From Anaerocolumna xylanovorans DSM 12503 (GTDB lineage: Bacteria > Bacillota > Clostridia > Lachnospirales > Lachnospiraceae), in assembly GCF_900143645.1 (NCBI RefSeq), contig NZ_FRFD01000003.1:682001-746000 (forward strand): a stretch of DNA of 64,000 bases, given 5' to 3'. Below the pieces are notes generated by a model, which worked only from the letters and a program-made list of their open reading frames with translations, did no database searches and was not told the origin of the DNA. Position 1 is the stretch's first letter. The number at the start of each line of letters is the position of its first letter. A program made the translations under genes and the position numbers. Shown here piece by piece: positions 29,401 through 39,600 of this stretch.

Positions 29401-32400
29401 TTACCTGCCTGAACTTGGCGGTACAAAGCATTCATAGCGGTGAATGCAGAGCGGCAATCGTTGGCGGTGTTAATTTAATCGTACATCCCAATAAATATGT
29501 GCTGCATTGCCAAAACAGGATGCTGTCTACGGATGGAAAATGCAGGGCATTTGGGAAAGACGGTGACGGTTTTGTACCTTCAGAAGGGGTAGGTGCAATC
29601 TTAATTAAGCCGCTATCGGAAGCAATCAATGACAAAGATCATATTTATGGGACCATTAAGGGAATCAAGATCAATCATGATGGCAAGAAGAATGGATATA
29701 TGGTTCCCAGTCCGGTACAACAAGGAAATTTAATTAAGTCGGTTTTAGAGGAAAACCACATTCCGCCGGAGACAATTACCTATGCGGAGGCACACGGGAC
29801 CGGAACAAAACTAGGTGATCCAATTGAAATTGCCGGATTATCATATGCATATAAAGATATGACGGATAAAAAGAATTTTTGTTCCATCGGATCAATTAAG
29901 TCTAATATCGGTCATTGTGAGTCGGCTGCCGGAATTGCATCCATTACGAAAGTGCTTTTACAGATGAAACATAAAATGTTAGTTCCAACCATCCATTGTG
30001 ATGAGCTAAATCCAAATATTGATTTTGATAATTCACCCTTTTATGTTCAAAAGAAATTAGCCCCATGGAAAGTGAGTCAGGACCAATCACTAAGAAGAGC
30101 ATCGGTTAGTTCTTTTGGTGCAGGGGGTGTAAACGGATACCTGATATTAGAAGAATATAGGAGCTGTGCTCAGTCTTCTTTAGATGACAATAGCAAAAAG
30201 TTATTGGTAATGTCGGCCCATAATGCAAATGAATTAAAAGAATATGTTGATAGAACGCTTTATTACCTTACACAGATTTATAAAAATAAAAACACGGATA
30301 TGACAGCAGTTAAAAAAATCATATCAGAGGTACTTCATATTGATAGCTGTAGCATTGATATTACAGAAAAATTAATGGATTTAGGTTTAAGTAAGGATCA
30401 ATTAGACTTAATTATTGCACAGATTGAAAGTACTTATCAGATAAAAATGGAAAATGAAATCATTGTGCAAAATGAGACAATTGAAACATTGATTGAAAAT
30501 ATCAAAGTAAAGACAAAATCTTTGCATACGGCATCGATGAATGAATACGGTGAATATACCTTACGAAACATTGCACATACACTGTTGCATGGACGTGAGC
30601 ATATGGAGGAGAGAATCGCAGTTATCGCTGCAACACTGGAAGAGCTGGTGGAAATTCTTAAAGATTATTCGGCAAATCCTGCAACAAATAAAGTTCTGAC
30701 AGGCAATACGGAAAATGAATGTAATGTGAGTGAAGAGTATGAGGCTTTCTTTGGACAGGAAGCAAATCAAAAAATAACAGAGGATACGATTAAAGAGTAT
30801 GCAAGGTTTTATGTCAATGGAGCTAAGATTGATTGGGAAAGTGTAACAGATGACAATGGTGCATATAAGGTATCATTACCGGCATATCCCTTTGCAAAGA
30901 AAAAATACTGGGTGCCTGTTAAAATTGAATATTCGGAAAGTGCTATGAATACAGACCCGAAAGCTACAGGATCAGTAGATAAGAAAACATTGGCGGAATC
31001 GGCTGCCGAAAAAGAAGGATTACAGGCGGATAAGGAGTATGTGCAAACAAAAATCGCGATAAACGATGGAGCACTTGAAAAATCTATATCTGCAATGATT
31101 AAAAAGATTTTAGGACAAATTTTAAGACTGGAAGAACAGGATATCAATCTTAATTATGAACTGCAAAAATATGGAGTGGATTCTATTATGCTTTCTGACC
31201 TGGCGGAACACATCAACAAAGCGTATGATATTCACACTACAGCCGCTATGCTGCTTAGCTTTCATACAATTAAAGATTTGGTAAAGGGATTACAGAAGAA
31301 ATATAGCCCGGAAATAACACTCTATGAAATGAAAAGCAGGAAAACAACAGATATCATTGGGGAAGAAGTAAATGAAACAGTAAAGGAAACAGCAAATCAA
31401 GTAATAAAAGAAAAAGAAATTACAGAAAGAACTGCGGAACTGATTGCAGTGATCGGCATAGCAGGAATGGCACCGGGGGCAGAAAATGTAATTCATTATT
31501 GGGAAAAACTGCTTGCTAATCAATGCTCTATTACAGCATGTAAAGAAGATAGAAGAGAACTTCGCGAATACTTGCGGATGAATAGTGACCATGAAGATAT
31601 CATGCACGGTGGTTACCTCAATGATATTGATAAATGGGAACCCCTGTTTTTCGGGATTTCTCCTAATGAAGCAAAACGAATGGATCCGCAGCAAAGACTG
31701 TTTTTGGAAGTATCCCAAAGGGCACTTGAGGATGCAGGATATCCCAAGAAGCGGATCTCTGGTACGAAGACAGGCGTTTTTGTTGGTTCGAGTAATGATG
31801 ATTATTCTAAAATAGCAGCCGGTCACAGTGTCATGGACGCTCACTCTGCGATTGGAACAGCCCGTTCGTTAATTGCGAACAGAGTATCTTATTATTTTAA
31901 CATAAATGGGCCGAGTGAAGTAATTGATACCGCATGTTCAAGTTCGGGGGTTGCAATCAATAGAGCAATAAAAGCCCTTCGCTATAAGGAATGTGATATG
32001 TCAATTGTAGGTGGTGTGAACCTGATTCTTACACCGGAGCAGTTTATCAGCTATGATAATGCAGGCATGCTTGCGAAGAATAGAAAAGTAAGTGTTTTTT
32101 CTAATTCTTCCGATGGCTATCTTCGTGGGGAAGGTGTGGGGTGTGTTATTCTAAAGCCGCTAAGTAAAGCAGTTAAAGATAATGACCGGATACATGCCGT
32201 TCTATTAGGAAGTGCGGTTAATCACGGCGGAAAAGCAATGAGCATTACGACACCAAATTATGAGGCTCAGATGGCGGTTGTGAAAGAGGCATGCAGAGAC
32301 AGTAATGTCTCGGAGAAAACCATTACCTATATTGAAGCGCAAGGTTCGGGCAATAAAATCGGAGATACGATTGAATGGCAGGCCTTAGAAGAAGCATACG

Positions 32401-33554
32401 GAGAGACTTTGGACGGCCGGAAACGCGGTGTTGGTACAATAAAGGCCAATATCGGACATCTTGAATCAGCTTCCGGAATCTTTGCATTGATTAAAATCAT
32501 CTTTGCAATGAAACATAAGATAATTCCTGCCATGATTCACTGTGACCAGATCAGTGATGATATTCATTGCAATCACAATACTTTGGTGAGAAAAAATATG
32601 GAATGGGATGCGCTGATGGATATGGATGGCAATTTGCTGCCAAGGAGAGCTGGAATTAATGCTTATGGAATCGGAGGCGTGAATGCACATTTTATTGTAG
32701 AAGAATATGTTAATGAAGATACAGAGATGTCCGGTGAGAAAGAAGAATCGTTATTTGCATTATCTGCCAATAGCAAGGAAGCATTAAAAGAATATATAAA
32801 AAGAGTAAAGGAATTTGCGTGTCAGCAAAAGGATACAAATTTAATGAGCTTTGCTTACACCTTACAGATTGGAAGGGAAGAAATGCCATACCGTACTGCA
32901 TTTGTTGCCGGTAACTGGGAAACTGTTGTACAAAAATGTAATCATGCCTTAGAAGAGGATAAGGATATTCATAATTGTAGTATGGATATTACACATAGCA
33001 TATTGGAACAGGTTCTGGAACAGTCAGGTATCGATATGATAGTAAAAGAATCAATAAAGGTAAAAAAACTATGGAAAATAGGTCTCATGTGGAGCAGCGG
33101 GGTAGAAATCAACTGGCAGTTACTCTATGAAGGGAAAAAACTGCAGATAACAGATACACCGGAATATCCCTTTGAAAAAGAAAGTTTCTGGATCAGTGAT
33201 TTATCTGTTAAGAAGAATATGGATGTGGAGACAGCGGAAGAAAAGGATCAGATCATTGATATACTGGTAAAGAAAATTGCAGAAATTTCAGGAGCTGATT
33301 CTCTTAAAATTGCGGAGGATGTGCCACTCATCCAATATGGTTTTGATTCTATCATGTTTACGAAACTAAAATATTATATCGAAACACAGTTTATGATTAA
33401 TGCAGGCAGTAATGAAATATATTATCGGGATACGGTAGGAAAGATTGCCGCCATGATTAGAAAAAAGATGGCTGGAGTAATCGAGGATACAACAAAACTC
33501 GAACATATTCATGGAGATGACTTAAATGATCTCTTTGAAAAATTAACAAGTTAG
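20436..33554 (+). CDS. Hybrid NRPS-PKS, first methyloxazole module and ketone extension
   Basis: About 4372 residues. Domains: helical N-terminal docking segment (1-45); Cy1 (DEWIVD, 178); Cy2 (DTAIMD, 629); A (about 915-1405); PCP1 (GATSL, Ser1463); PCP2 (GATSL, Ser1553); two SagB/nitroreductase-like Ox domains (about 1625-1830 and 1847-2075); KS-a (from 2091; Cys2255, His of HGTGT replaced, EASAAG); ACP (GLSS, Ser2726); KS-b (from 2815; NTMCSS, EAHGTGT intact); post-KS linker with a Ser-less carrier-like insert (about 3290-3360); ACP (GVDSIM, about 3583); KS-c (from 3669; EAQGSGN); ACP (GFDSIM, about 4306). The A-domain pocket reads D-F-W-S-I-G-M-V-H, one change from the Thr code. Prediction: Thr cyclised and oxidised to a methyloxazole, then one malonate left as a ketone. 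The ATG at 20436 has GAAAGGA upstream; ATG 20427 overlaps the previous stop. Confidence 0.9.
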   Translation: MRKKDFSALSRNEKIAYLQNLLEERKSESESMYPQITYNKKERYSYFPLSETQESFFVGKLMESEEKKVGCHIYCEIEERNLDVDRLNMAWNKLVLHHDMLRDRITEKGLQRIEQGGIDYKFEVYDKSEAAEEKLAEHIEMLRGRLSHKVYRAMDYPLYEICVTRKKEEVFIIHFSIDEWIVDASSVAILLEQWYGLYHSKEYKLEPLSFTFRDFVLAQKKFEESKKYQEDLKYWKNKLSNINGEEMDIVKPVKSDTGKIRKRYEYVLNHRRWSGLKKYAEQFNISPTAILLTLFLKVCSEYNAGKSYPLVLTHFNRLPIAKDIDKAVGPFITTMIYQEDAQAEKYGFDRENQSEEFVRKARQVQKQLWDDNDHNSISGIRILRELKKEKRVVKGYVIPIVFTSMINNVRKSHDENIGTWFDQITYNITQTPQVYLDHQIMEADGTLIFNWDVLSGYFKDGVIEKMFSRYCDLLESNCDGAVALVQIEKNTEEERKQEFDLTDLQASYLYSHMVNEASDKERLLYQEFLVEEDSIERIKEKWQQLVDEIDMLRVVFTKDGKQKVLEDVPVKEIPVIDLSGEEESLQEAKLDRIREKIINQGFSMYQWPMFDVRIIRLGERKLRVNIAFDTAIMDGQSLEILYKRLFDKEDKGLKEQVTFHEYIKAKKSYEVSQECEEKRIYWDTKFRQNLNAPFAEYFHETGHGSNTRRISGKIADYHKLSDLAKEHHVCVESILMTVYLEVIATKCKEKEFSVVRVGWERILTQPSIQNTIGEFTALGWVTRRNEQKTFWERVLDIEKQIKKDLANKEVSGLSGLRKAKYSKSFPVVFTGLAAGESFILPENVTRSNGLSKTPQVYLDNISFVEKNHLLVNWDYLKDIFPTELINEMFEEYVKELNSLCRDNKELEQRKVSRNCIHEFVEEQAKEYPKNIALRYMDESLTYEELDRKANQLANYLRKQGVGRDELVAICLEKSIDMIVAILAILKAGGAYVPIDPSYPGDRINYILKDSQTRIVITKEESAHKIESTALNKLYLDTLHPMLESCSTAKPSEEATKDSLAYIIYTSGSTGKPKGVLITHHNVVRLFEQTQHWFGFHKNDVFTMYHSYAFDFSVWEIWGALLYGGTLVVVPYEVSRSFSKVYELLEKEKVTVFSQTPTAFKQLMKVEEEEGVRNLSLRYIIFGGEALNLQSLSGWFQRHGDSKPQLINMYGITETTVHVTYRPIKETDIHSSASLIGIPIPDLSLYILDENLNKVAAGETGEICVGGPGVAKGDLNRPDITKEKFIDNPFYPGERLYLSGDLGRYQSDYDIEYMGRKDNQVKVRGFRIELGEIENVLLSHPQIKEAAVVIEKGEEDNKIRAFLVIEGQELSGKDIRHYVRSKLPDYMVPNIIDRIDHIPITINGKLDYQKLMNNDRELVIESHPANKEFTREERLSSLYRILQDELKETILNETDDIFDLGATSLTIVNIAKRVQEECDIQIPIDVFLDKPAISEIGDFVIGLLEEKEYENIAAAMPVSKVLITGEELIAIFKEELGEQQITPEEDIFDLGATSLTIVNVVKKIKEKKGIEVSIDIFLDHPTINEIVSCITNEIPPEEMEEKHTDDMAAGIELSDVYLKKEDYKKQEEKYHFESKEIAVKDFSGLLSLLKNEMVGIKNRYLYASAGGKNAVQTYLYIKDKAVEGIPAGIYYYHPEEHQLYFLTHGNRIIRDVYSSYYREAFDQSAFAIFFIAQLKAIEPVYLDFSKGLVTIDTGYMQELLLSNQETYRVGLCSVEEIDFSQIRDDFLLEEGHIFVNGMLCGYRTDSSEDKVSLQKYLSERNESLTSHCKSVEHIIDESSMRQINRQMKYNQLSKREVLDLAKQKLHLRKFDDENIRIALMEVSFDKNRYLMRSSKREYKKEEIALTKFSTFLSVLRGKEIMGTVKYLYPSLLDAYLLKVYVYVKENAVEQLDEGLYRYDPLTHRLLLINKGLETIIGHCHTPFNRPHYKASGFSIFLLADIVEARRIYGDGALKYIMTESGYMGQLLMEHQAKNNIGIVPIGGMNFDKIRESFHLENKDMLIHSFMGGLYDYSAMKVQEAAAPQMLKAAKNDIAIIGLSGRFPDAADLSEYWDNLKNQKRSITKLPLRRKELWNGADLREEEYYGGYIEDIELFDYELFHMSLLEAKNLDPQERIMLQMVYECIEGAGYTIEALHKKANKVGVFIGSMWNDYEHYGVEKYRNTKVADIASLHSSIANRISYYFNFCGPSLAIQTACSSSMTALHIACESIKSGECDMAVVGGINLISHPYHLEALKSQNIIAMNGEVKLFSDYSTGLVCGEGAGAVLLTRLTKAIEEEDLIWATIKNTAIANYGKTTRYGMVSLAKQKELIAELLKRADINPDSIQYVEASAAGLAIADVTEVQALSELFAENGLSGKNCLIGSVKANIGHLESASFLSQLCKVILQMQQEEIVPTILDTAVNPLIHLDKIPFQFAGQLQKWPVIQKDSASLYRALINSFGASGSIGSAIVEQFKPVECERAENKSETAILLSAACEEQLNEYIKRIANYIKKYPHLDIRDVAYTLSQRTHADLVRVVFLCRDTKDLTQLAANYLQGETSDRRMIRKDTWISRAEERDLTNLQKDAFHWTNQSEEAGIFVSVIKANKIYLPVRPFNKMVCWNSKIAEFTNEKADDSSSSEPVGVTDKAESEADELVEYLVNVYAMISEIPVSKIDCRMPLENYGLSSIIISRFNKVLEQELSIKSSTLLFEVQTLLELSELLLADYRGNIMNSKMSELVKKDSVKAPMTENITGTKSATEEQRAEEQKTEEGYFREDIAIIGLGGIYPDADNLEELWSNLEEGRDSIIEIPLERWDHKAYFENDHKGNVYANWGGFLHNMEGFDPLFFQISPKEAMLMDPQERKFLEVVYHTLEDAGYTKKSIHEKYQGNVGVYVGAMFQDYQMLSGKSAEEESYIATGAVGASISNRISYILDLHGPSMTVNTMCSSVLTCLNLAVQSIHSGECRAAIVGGVNLIVHPNKYVLHCQNRMLSTDGKCRAFGKDGDGFVPSEGVGAILIKPLSEAINDKDHIYGTIKGIKINHDGKKNGYMVPSPVQQGNLIKSVLEENHIPPETITYAEAHGTGTKLGDPIEIAGLSYAYKDMTDKKNFCSIGSIKSNIGHCESAAGIASITKVLLQMKHKMLVPTIHCDELNPNIDFDNSPFYVQKKLAPWKVSQDQSLRRASVSSFGAGGVNGYLILEEYRSCAQSSLDDNSKKLLVMSAHNANELKEYVDRTLYYLTQIYKNKNTDMTAVKKIISEVLHIDSCSIDITEKLMDLGLSKDQLDLIIAQIESTYQIKMENEIIVQNETIETLIENIKVKTKSLHTASMNEYGEYTLRNIAHTLLHGREHMEERIAVIAATLEELVEILKDYSANPATNKVLTGNTENECNVSEEYEAFFGQEANQKITEDTIKEYARFYVNGAKIDWESVTDDNGAYKVSLPAYPFAKKKYWVPVKIEYSESAMNTDPKATGSVDKKTLAESAAEKEGLQADKEYVQTKIAINDGALEKSISAMIKKILGQILRLEEQDINLNYELQKYGVDSIMLSDLAEHINKAYDIHTTAAMLLSFHTIKDLVKGLQKKYSPEITLYEMKSRKTTDIIGEEVNETVKETANQVIKEKEITERTAELIAVIGIAGMAPGAENVIHYWEKLLANQCSITACKEDRRELREYLRMNSDHEDIMHGGYLNDIDKWEPLFFGISPNEAKRMDPQQRLFLEVSQRALEDAGYPKKRISGTKTGVFVGSSNDDYSKIAAGHSVMDAHSAIGTARSLIANRVSYYFNINGPSEVIDTACSSSGVAINRAIKALRYKECDMSIVGGVNLILTPEQFISYDNAGMLAKNRKVSVFSNSSDGYLRGEGVGCVILKPLSKAVKDNDRIHAVLLGSAVNHGGKAMSITTPNYEAQMAVVKEACRDSNVSEKTITYIEAQGSGNKIGDTIEWQALEEAYGETLDGRKRGVGTIKANIGHLESASGIFALIKIIFAMKHKIIPAMIHCDQISDDIHCNHNTLVRKNMEWDALMDMDGNLLPRRAGINAYGIGGVNAHFIVEEYVNEDTEMSGEKEESLFALSANSKEALKEYIKRVKEFACQQKDTNLMSFAYTLQIGREEMPYRTAFVAGNWETVVQKCNHALEEDKDIHNCSMDITHSILEQVLEQSGIDMIVKESIKVKKLWKIGLMWSSGVEINWQLLYEGKKLQITDTPEYPFEKESFWISDLSVKKNMDVETAEEKDQIIDILVKKIAEISGADSLKIAEDVPLIQYGFDSIMFTKLKYYIETQFMINAGSNEIYYRDTVGKIAAMIRKKMAGVIEDTTKLEHIHGDDLNDLFEKLTS
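20562..26655 (+). repeat. Duplicated oxazole module, copy 1
   Basis: The stretch coding Cy-Cy-A-PCP-PCP-Ox-Ox recurs in the next gene (33740-39870) with the same domain order and extensive identity, for example SETQESFFVGK/TETQESFFVGK, HFSIDEWIVDA, ITHHNVVRLFEQT, GATSLTIV and YNQLSKREVL. The copies diverge throughout, so the duplication is old. Confidence 0.85.
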
Positions 33555-33601
33555 TCAGAAGCAGCATACCATTGTTAATTGCCTTATCTGGAGGATTCGT
33601 T

Positions 33602-36600
33602 ATGAATAAAGCAGATTTTCTAAAGTTGTCAGACAGTGAAAAAAGAAGGTATTTGTCTGAATTAGTAAAAAATAAAGAAAATGATACATATCAGCAATTC
33701 GTTCATAAACATAAGTACCCTGAAATTTCAGAGGAGGGGAAAGACCGTTTTTCGCTCTTTCCCCTAACAGAGACGCAGGAATCATTTTTTGTTGGGAAAA
33801 TGATAGGAAAAGGTGATAACAAAGTTGGATGCCATATCTATTTTGAGATAGAAGAAAAGTATCTTGACACAGATCGATTAGAAGATGCTTGGAATCTATT
33901 AATACACCATCATGAGATGCTTAGGGATCAGATGATGGAAAAAGGAAAGCAAAGAATACTGGAACATGTTAATAAGTATCAGATAAAAAGATATAATCTG
34001 GAAGACGGTAATGAAGCGACGATGAAGGAACACATCGAAACACTTCGTAACAGGATGTCACATAAGGTATATGGCACTGCGGATTATCCGTTATATGAAA
34101 TATGTGTAACCTTAATGAAAGAGGACAGGGCAATCATTCATTTTAGTATTGATGAATGGATTGTAGATGCGACCAGTGTATCCATACTGTTTGAACAGTG
34201 GTATCAGTTGTATCATAACAAGGATTATGAATTATGTCCGTTGACTTTGACATTTCGTGACTTTGTCATGGCTCAAAAGAAGTTTGAGTATAGTACGAAA
34301 TTCAAGGAGGATTTAGAGTATTGGAAGAATAAGTTGTTTCATTTGCAAAATTATGAAATCAGTTTTGCAAAGAAAACTGACAGAGAGAATGTGACGGATT
34401 CAGGAACCGGGTTAACACAGGAAAGAAAACGTCATGAATATATTCTTAACAAACAAAAATGGTCAAAATTAAAGCAAATGGCTCTACAGGCAGAGGTTTC
34501 ACCAACAGCAGTATTATTACATTTATTTTCAGCAGTAATTAAGGAATTTAATGAGAATAAGGATTTGCCTGTTATTCTTACCTATTTTAACCGGCTGCCA
34601 TTTCATAAGGATATTGATAAAGTTGTCGGACCTTTCGTTACGACGATGATTTATAACAATCTGGAGAAGACGGAAACTACTGGTTTTGAAGAGAGTCTTC
34701 AAGGTGTGCAGCGACAGCTTTGGGAGGACAATGATCATAACAGTGTTAGTGGTGTTCGAATACTTCGGGAATTAAAAAAGGACAAGCGAATCGATGCAAA
34801 TTACACTATTCCGATTGTCTTTACCAGCATGATCAATAGCATCCAAAGTAGTGAAGGTGAGAAATCAGAAACTTGGTTTAATCAGGTAACTTATAGTATA
34901 ACGCAAACTCCGCAAGTATTTTTAGATCATCAGATTATGGAGATAAATGGGGAACTAAGGTTTCATTGGGATGTGCAACCGGATTATTTTAAAGACACAA
35001 TAATAGATAGGATGTTTGAGCAATATTGCACAAAGCTGGAGGAACTCGGTAAGGATTCCATTGCTCTGTACATCAATCAGGAAACAGATGAGAGAGAGTC
35101 ATTGTCTTGTGATTTGACGGATTTACAGCGTTCTCATGTTTATAATCAATTAATGGATTCAAATTCAGATTTTGATAGAATGCTGTATCAGGAATTTATC
35201 GTTACGGGAGATTCCATTGAACGTATTCAGAAACGATGGAATCAATTAGTGAATGAAATGGATGCGTTTAACACTGTTTTTACAAAGCAGGGGAAGCAAA
35301 AAATAATCTGGCAGGCAGAACATGAAATCATTCCGGTGGTTGATCTGAGTTTGGAAATTGAGGAGCGAAAAGAGAGGACGATTGAGCAGATTAGAACGGA
35401 AATGACACAAAAGGTCTTCTCTCTCTATCAGCTGCCTCGCTATGATCTTAGGATAATCAAACTGGGAGAAGACTGTTTTCGATTAAATATGTCGTTTGAT
35501 TCTTCCATAGTGGATGGAAGAAGTCTTGCAATATTGTATCAGAAATTGTTTGAGAAGAAGGAAGATAGTCTTTTGGAGAAGGTATCCTTCAGAGCATATA
35601 TGAACGCGAAAGCAGAGTATCAAAAAAGTTCTGATGCAGAAAATAATTATCGGTATTGGGAGAAAAGGTTTGATGAGTTGTCTGGCGGACCGTTGATCGA
35701 ATATAGGAAATCCGATAAATCAGACGCTGAAACGTTGCGAATTAGTGCGGTTGTTAAGCAGTATAAGAAGCTTAAGGATTTGACTTTGCAGCGCGGAGTT
35801 GAAATAGAAAGTATTCTGATTACTGTATATATGGATGTGTTGAGAAAGTATAGTAACCGGGAAAATTTCACAGTTGTGTGCGTTAATTGGGACAGACCTG
35901 ATACGAAGCCATCTATTGCCAATACAGTCGGAGAATTGTCCGGTTTAAGCTGGCTGGAGAACTTAGACAGTGAACGGCCTTTTGCGGAACGGGTAATTGA
36001 AAATGATCGATTAAGGAAAATGGATATCGCCCATCAGTTAGTTAGTGGAATCACTAGTCTTAGAAAGGCAAAAGAAGCTCTTATGTTTCCGGTGGTATTC
36101 ACTAGTCTTGTAAAAGATGAGATGTTAGAACTCCCGGATAATATAGAGTTCGGAGCCGGACTTTCCAAGACACCGCAGGTGTATTTAGATAATGTGAGCT
36201 TTATTCATAAAGGCAGACTTTTAGTAAACTGGGATTATAAAGACATATTCCCTAAAGAAATGGTGGAGAAAATGTTCAAGGATTATGTTGATCAGATAGA
36301 ACAATTATGTGTTAACGGATTCTCTGAACGAATCAGCGGTGAGGATGATGTGAGTTTGCAAGGTAAATGCCGGTGTATCCATGAATTTGTAGAATTGCAG
36401 GCGGGGAGATATCCAAAGAACATAGCATTAAAATGCAAAGAAGATTCTGTCACCTATGAAGAACTTAACAGGAGAGCCAATCAATTGGCACATTACTTAA
36501 GAAAAGCGGGGGTAGCTAGGGATGTGTTAGTCGGTCTTTGTTTGGAAAAATCAAATGAAATGATAATTGCAATACTGGCAATTTTAAAGGCCGGCGGAGC

Positions 36601-39600
36601 TTATGTACCGATTGACCCTAATTATCCTTTGGATCGTATTGCATTTATCCTGGAGGATTGCAAGACGGATATTGTAATAACCAAAGAAAATGCCAGGGAG
36701 AAAATAATAAATGAAAATATAAATAGAATCTGTATTGATAGATTGGAGAGTGATATTGAGAAAGAAAGTCCGGAAAATGTTGGGGAAAAGGGAAGCAGTG
36801 CTCAGTTGGCTTATGTTATTTATACCTCCGGTTCTACAGGAAAGCCGAAAGGAGTATTAATCACACATCATAATGTGGTAAGACTCTTTGAGCAAACAAA
36901 AGAATGGTATGGATTTAATGAAAGAGACATCTGGACAATGTACCATTCCTATGCATTTGACTTCTCTGTATGGGAAATATGGGGAGCTTTAATCTATGGC
37001 GGAACATTGATTGTGGTACCTTATGAATTAAGCCGTTCATTTGCCAAAATGTATGAGCTGTTGGAAAAGGAGAAAGTTACGGTACTAAATCAGACACCTA
37101 CTGCCTTTAAACAATTAATGAAAGTGGAAGAGGAAGAAGGGCAAAGAAATCTCAGTCTGCGATATATCATATTCGGAGGAGAAGCATTAAATCTAAAAAG
37201 CTTAAAAGGATGGTTTGACCGTCACGGAGATAGAAAGCCACAATTAGTGAATATGTATGGAATTACTGAGACCACAGTTCATGTTACCTATCGGCCGTTG
37301 CAAAGTGCGGATGTAGAAGCAGACGCAAGTTTAATCGGAGAAGCTATCCCTGACCTCAATTTCTATATTTTAGATGAGGATTTAAGGGAAGTTAAGATTG
37401 GCGAGATTGGTGAAATATGTGTGGGAGGTCCTGGATTGGCAAAGGGATACTTAAACCGTCCTGAGATTACAAAGGAAAAATTTATTGAGCATCCTTATAA
37501 GCCGGGAGAAAGACTGTACTTAAGCGGTGATCTTGGAAGATATACTAAAAATTTTGCAGACATCGAATATATGGGAAGAAAGGACAGTCAAGTAAAAATA
37601 AGAGGATTTCGGATCGAGCTTGGAGAGATAGAAACAGTATTAACGAGTCATCCAAACATTAAGGAAGCTGCTGTAACGGTTGAAGAAGGCGGGCAGGAGA
37701 GTAAAATTCTGGCCTTCGTTGTCGGAAGCGGAGCAGCTCTTGATACAACACAGATCAGAAAATATGTAAGAAGCAAACTGCCGGATTATATGGTTCCGAA
37801 TATTATTAAACAGATTGAGAGTATTCCTATGACGATTAACGGAAAGTTGGATTACAGACAACTTATGAAAAATCAAACGGTAGAAGAACCCAATGTAGAT
37901 GGGTCAGAGAATAGAAGAAATAAAGATTTCATTCTAAGCAGACTTCATGACATTTTCAAGGAAGAACTGGAAGAAGATCATGTCGAGGATACAGAAGACA
38001 TCTTTAATTTGGGAGCCACCTCACTAACCATAGTAAATATCGCAAAACGCATCCAGGAAGAAATGGATGTGGATATTCCGATTGATATATTCTTAGATAC
38101 TCCACGAATTGGAGAAATCGGTAATTATGTCATCGATCATTATGTATCGTTAACGGAAGTATCCGATGAGAAGGAGCAAAAGGCTGAAAGCGTTAAGCAA
38201 ACAGCAAATCAGGATAAACAATTGGATGCTGGCCTCACAGAGGATGAATTGAGGGAAATCTTCGCATCCGAATTAGAAGAAGATGACATTGATGTCGAGG
38301 AAGATATTTTTAATTTGGGGGCCACCTCATTAACCATTGTCAATGTTGTAAAACAGATCAGGGAGAAAAAAGGAATAGAGGTAGAAATGGATGTATTCCT
38401 GGAGCATCCGACGGTTAGGGATATTATCAAATACATCAAAACCAATGCAGTAAGTACAGAGCCGGAAGAGAAGGCGCAAATAAATAATCTTAATAGTTTG
38501 CAATTGTACGATACCGGATTTAATAATTCTGTTTACAAAAGATATAAGGAAAGATGTATGTCACATAACAGACCAATCACAAAGACGGAGATTTCAAGAC
38601 TGCTTGGTCTGTTAAAGAAAGAAACGATTGGTTTGAAAAGCCACTACTTATATGCATCAGCCGGTGGAAAGAATTCGGTACAGACCTATGTTTATCTGAA
38701 GAAAAATGCAGTCGAGCATATAGCGGAAGGCATCTATTATTATCATCCGGAGGAACATCAACTGTATTACATTAGCCAGGGAAATAAAGTAGTAAGTGAG
38801 ATTTTCCCGGAGCATTATCAAAAGGAATATGAGCAGGCCGGATTTGTTATTTTCTTTATCGCACAGTTAAAAGCAATCGAGCCGGTTTATCTTGATTTTA
38901 GCACAGGTCTGGTAACCATAGATACAGGTTATATGCAGGAGCTGCTTTTAAATAATCAGGAAGCATGTAATATTGGGCTATGCTATGTGGAAGGAATTGA
39001 TTTTGACCGTGTAAAGGAAGACTTTCATTTGGATGAAGGGCATATATTCATTAATGGCATGTTGGGGTGTTCCTTATGCCAGGATGATGAATCATATCAG
39101 CCAAAGTTATCCGGTGGTAATGAGCTGATTAAGCATTTTAAGACAAAGCCAACGTACATTACGAAGGAAGAACAAGAAGAAAAATTCAAAAATATGAAAT
39201 ATAACCAATTGTCCAAAAGAGAAGTACTGGAATTGGCAAAGAAAAAATTACATCTTAGAACATTTGAAAATAACAATTCAGGGATTGCATTATCACAGGT
39301 AAATTACGATCCTGTCAGATATTTAAAGCGGACTTCGAAAAGAGAATATAAGCAAGAGAAGGTCTCCCTGCAGCAATTGAGTGAGTTCTTATCCGTACTC
39401 CGTGGTGTTCAATTACATCAGGAAACGCAATATTTATATCCATCCGTATGTAATGCACATCTTGTCAGTGTATTTCTCTATGTCAAGGATAATGCGATTG
39501 AAAACCTGGAGGAAGGTATATATGAATATCATCAAAGAACACATAAGCTAAATCTGATTAATCCATATAAAAAATCGGAAATAGAATACTGTCATACACC

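Noticed and set aside
31290..31844. 184-codon - strand frame within the second megasynthase
   Set aside because: Lies entirely antisense to an intact KS domain. Its length follows from codon bias of the + strand, and its composition is not protein-like.
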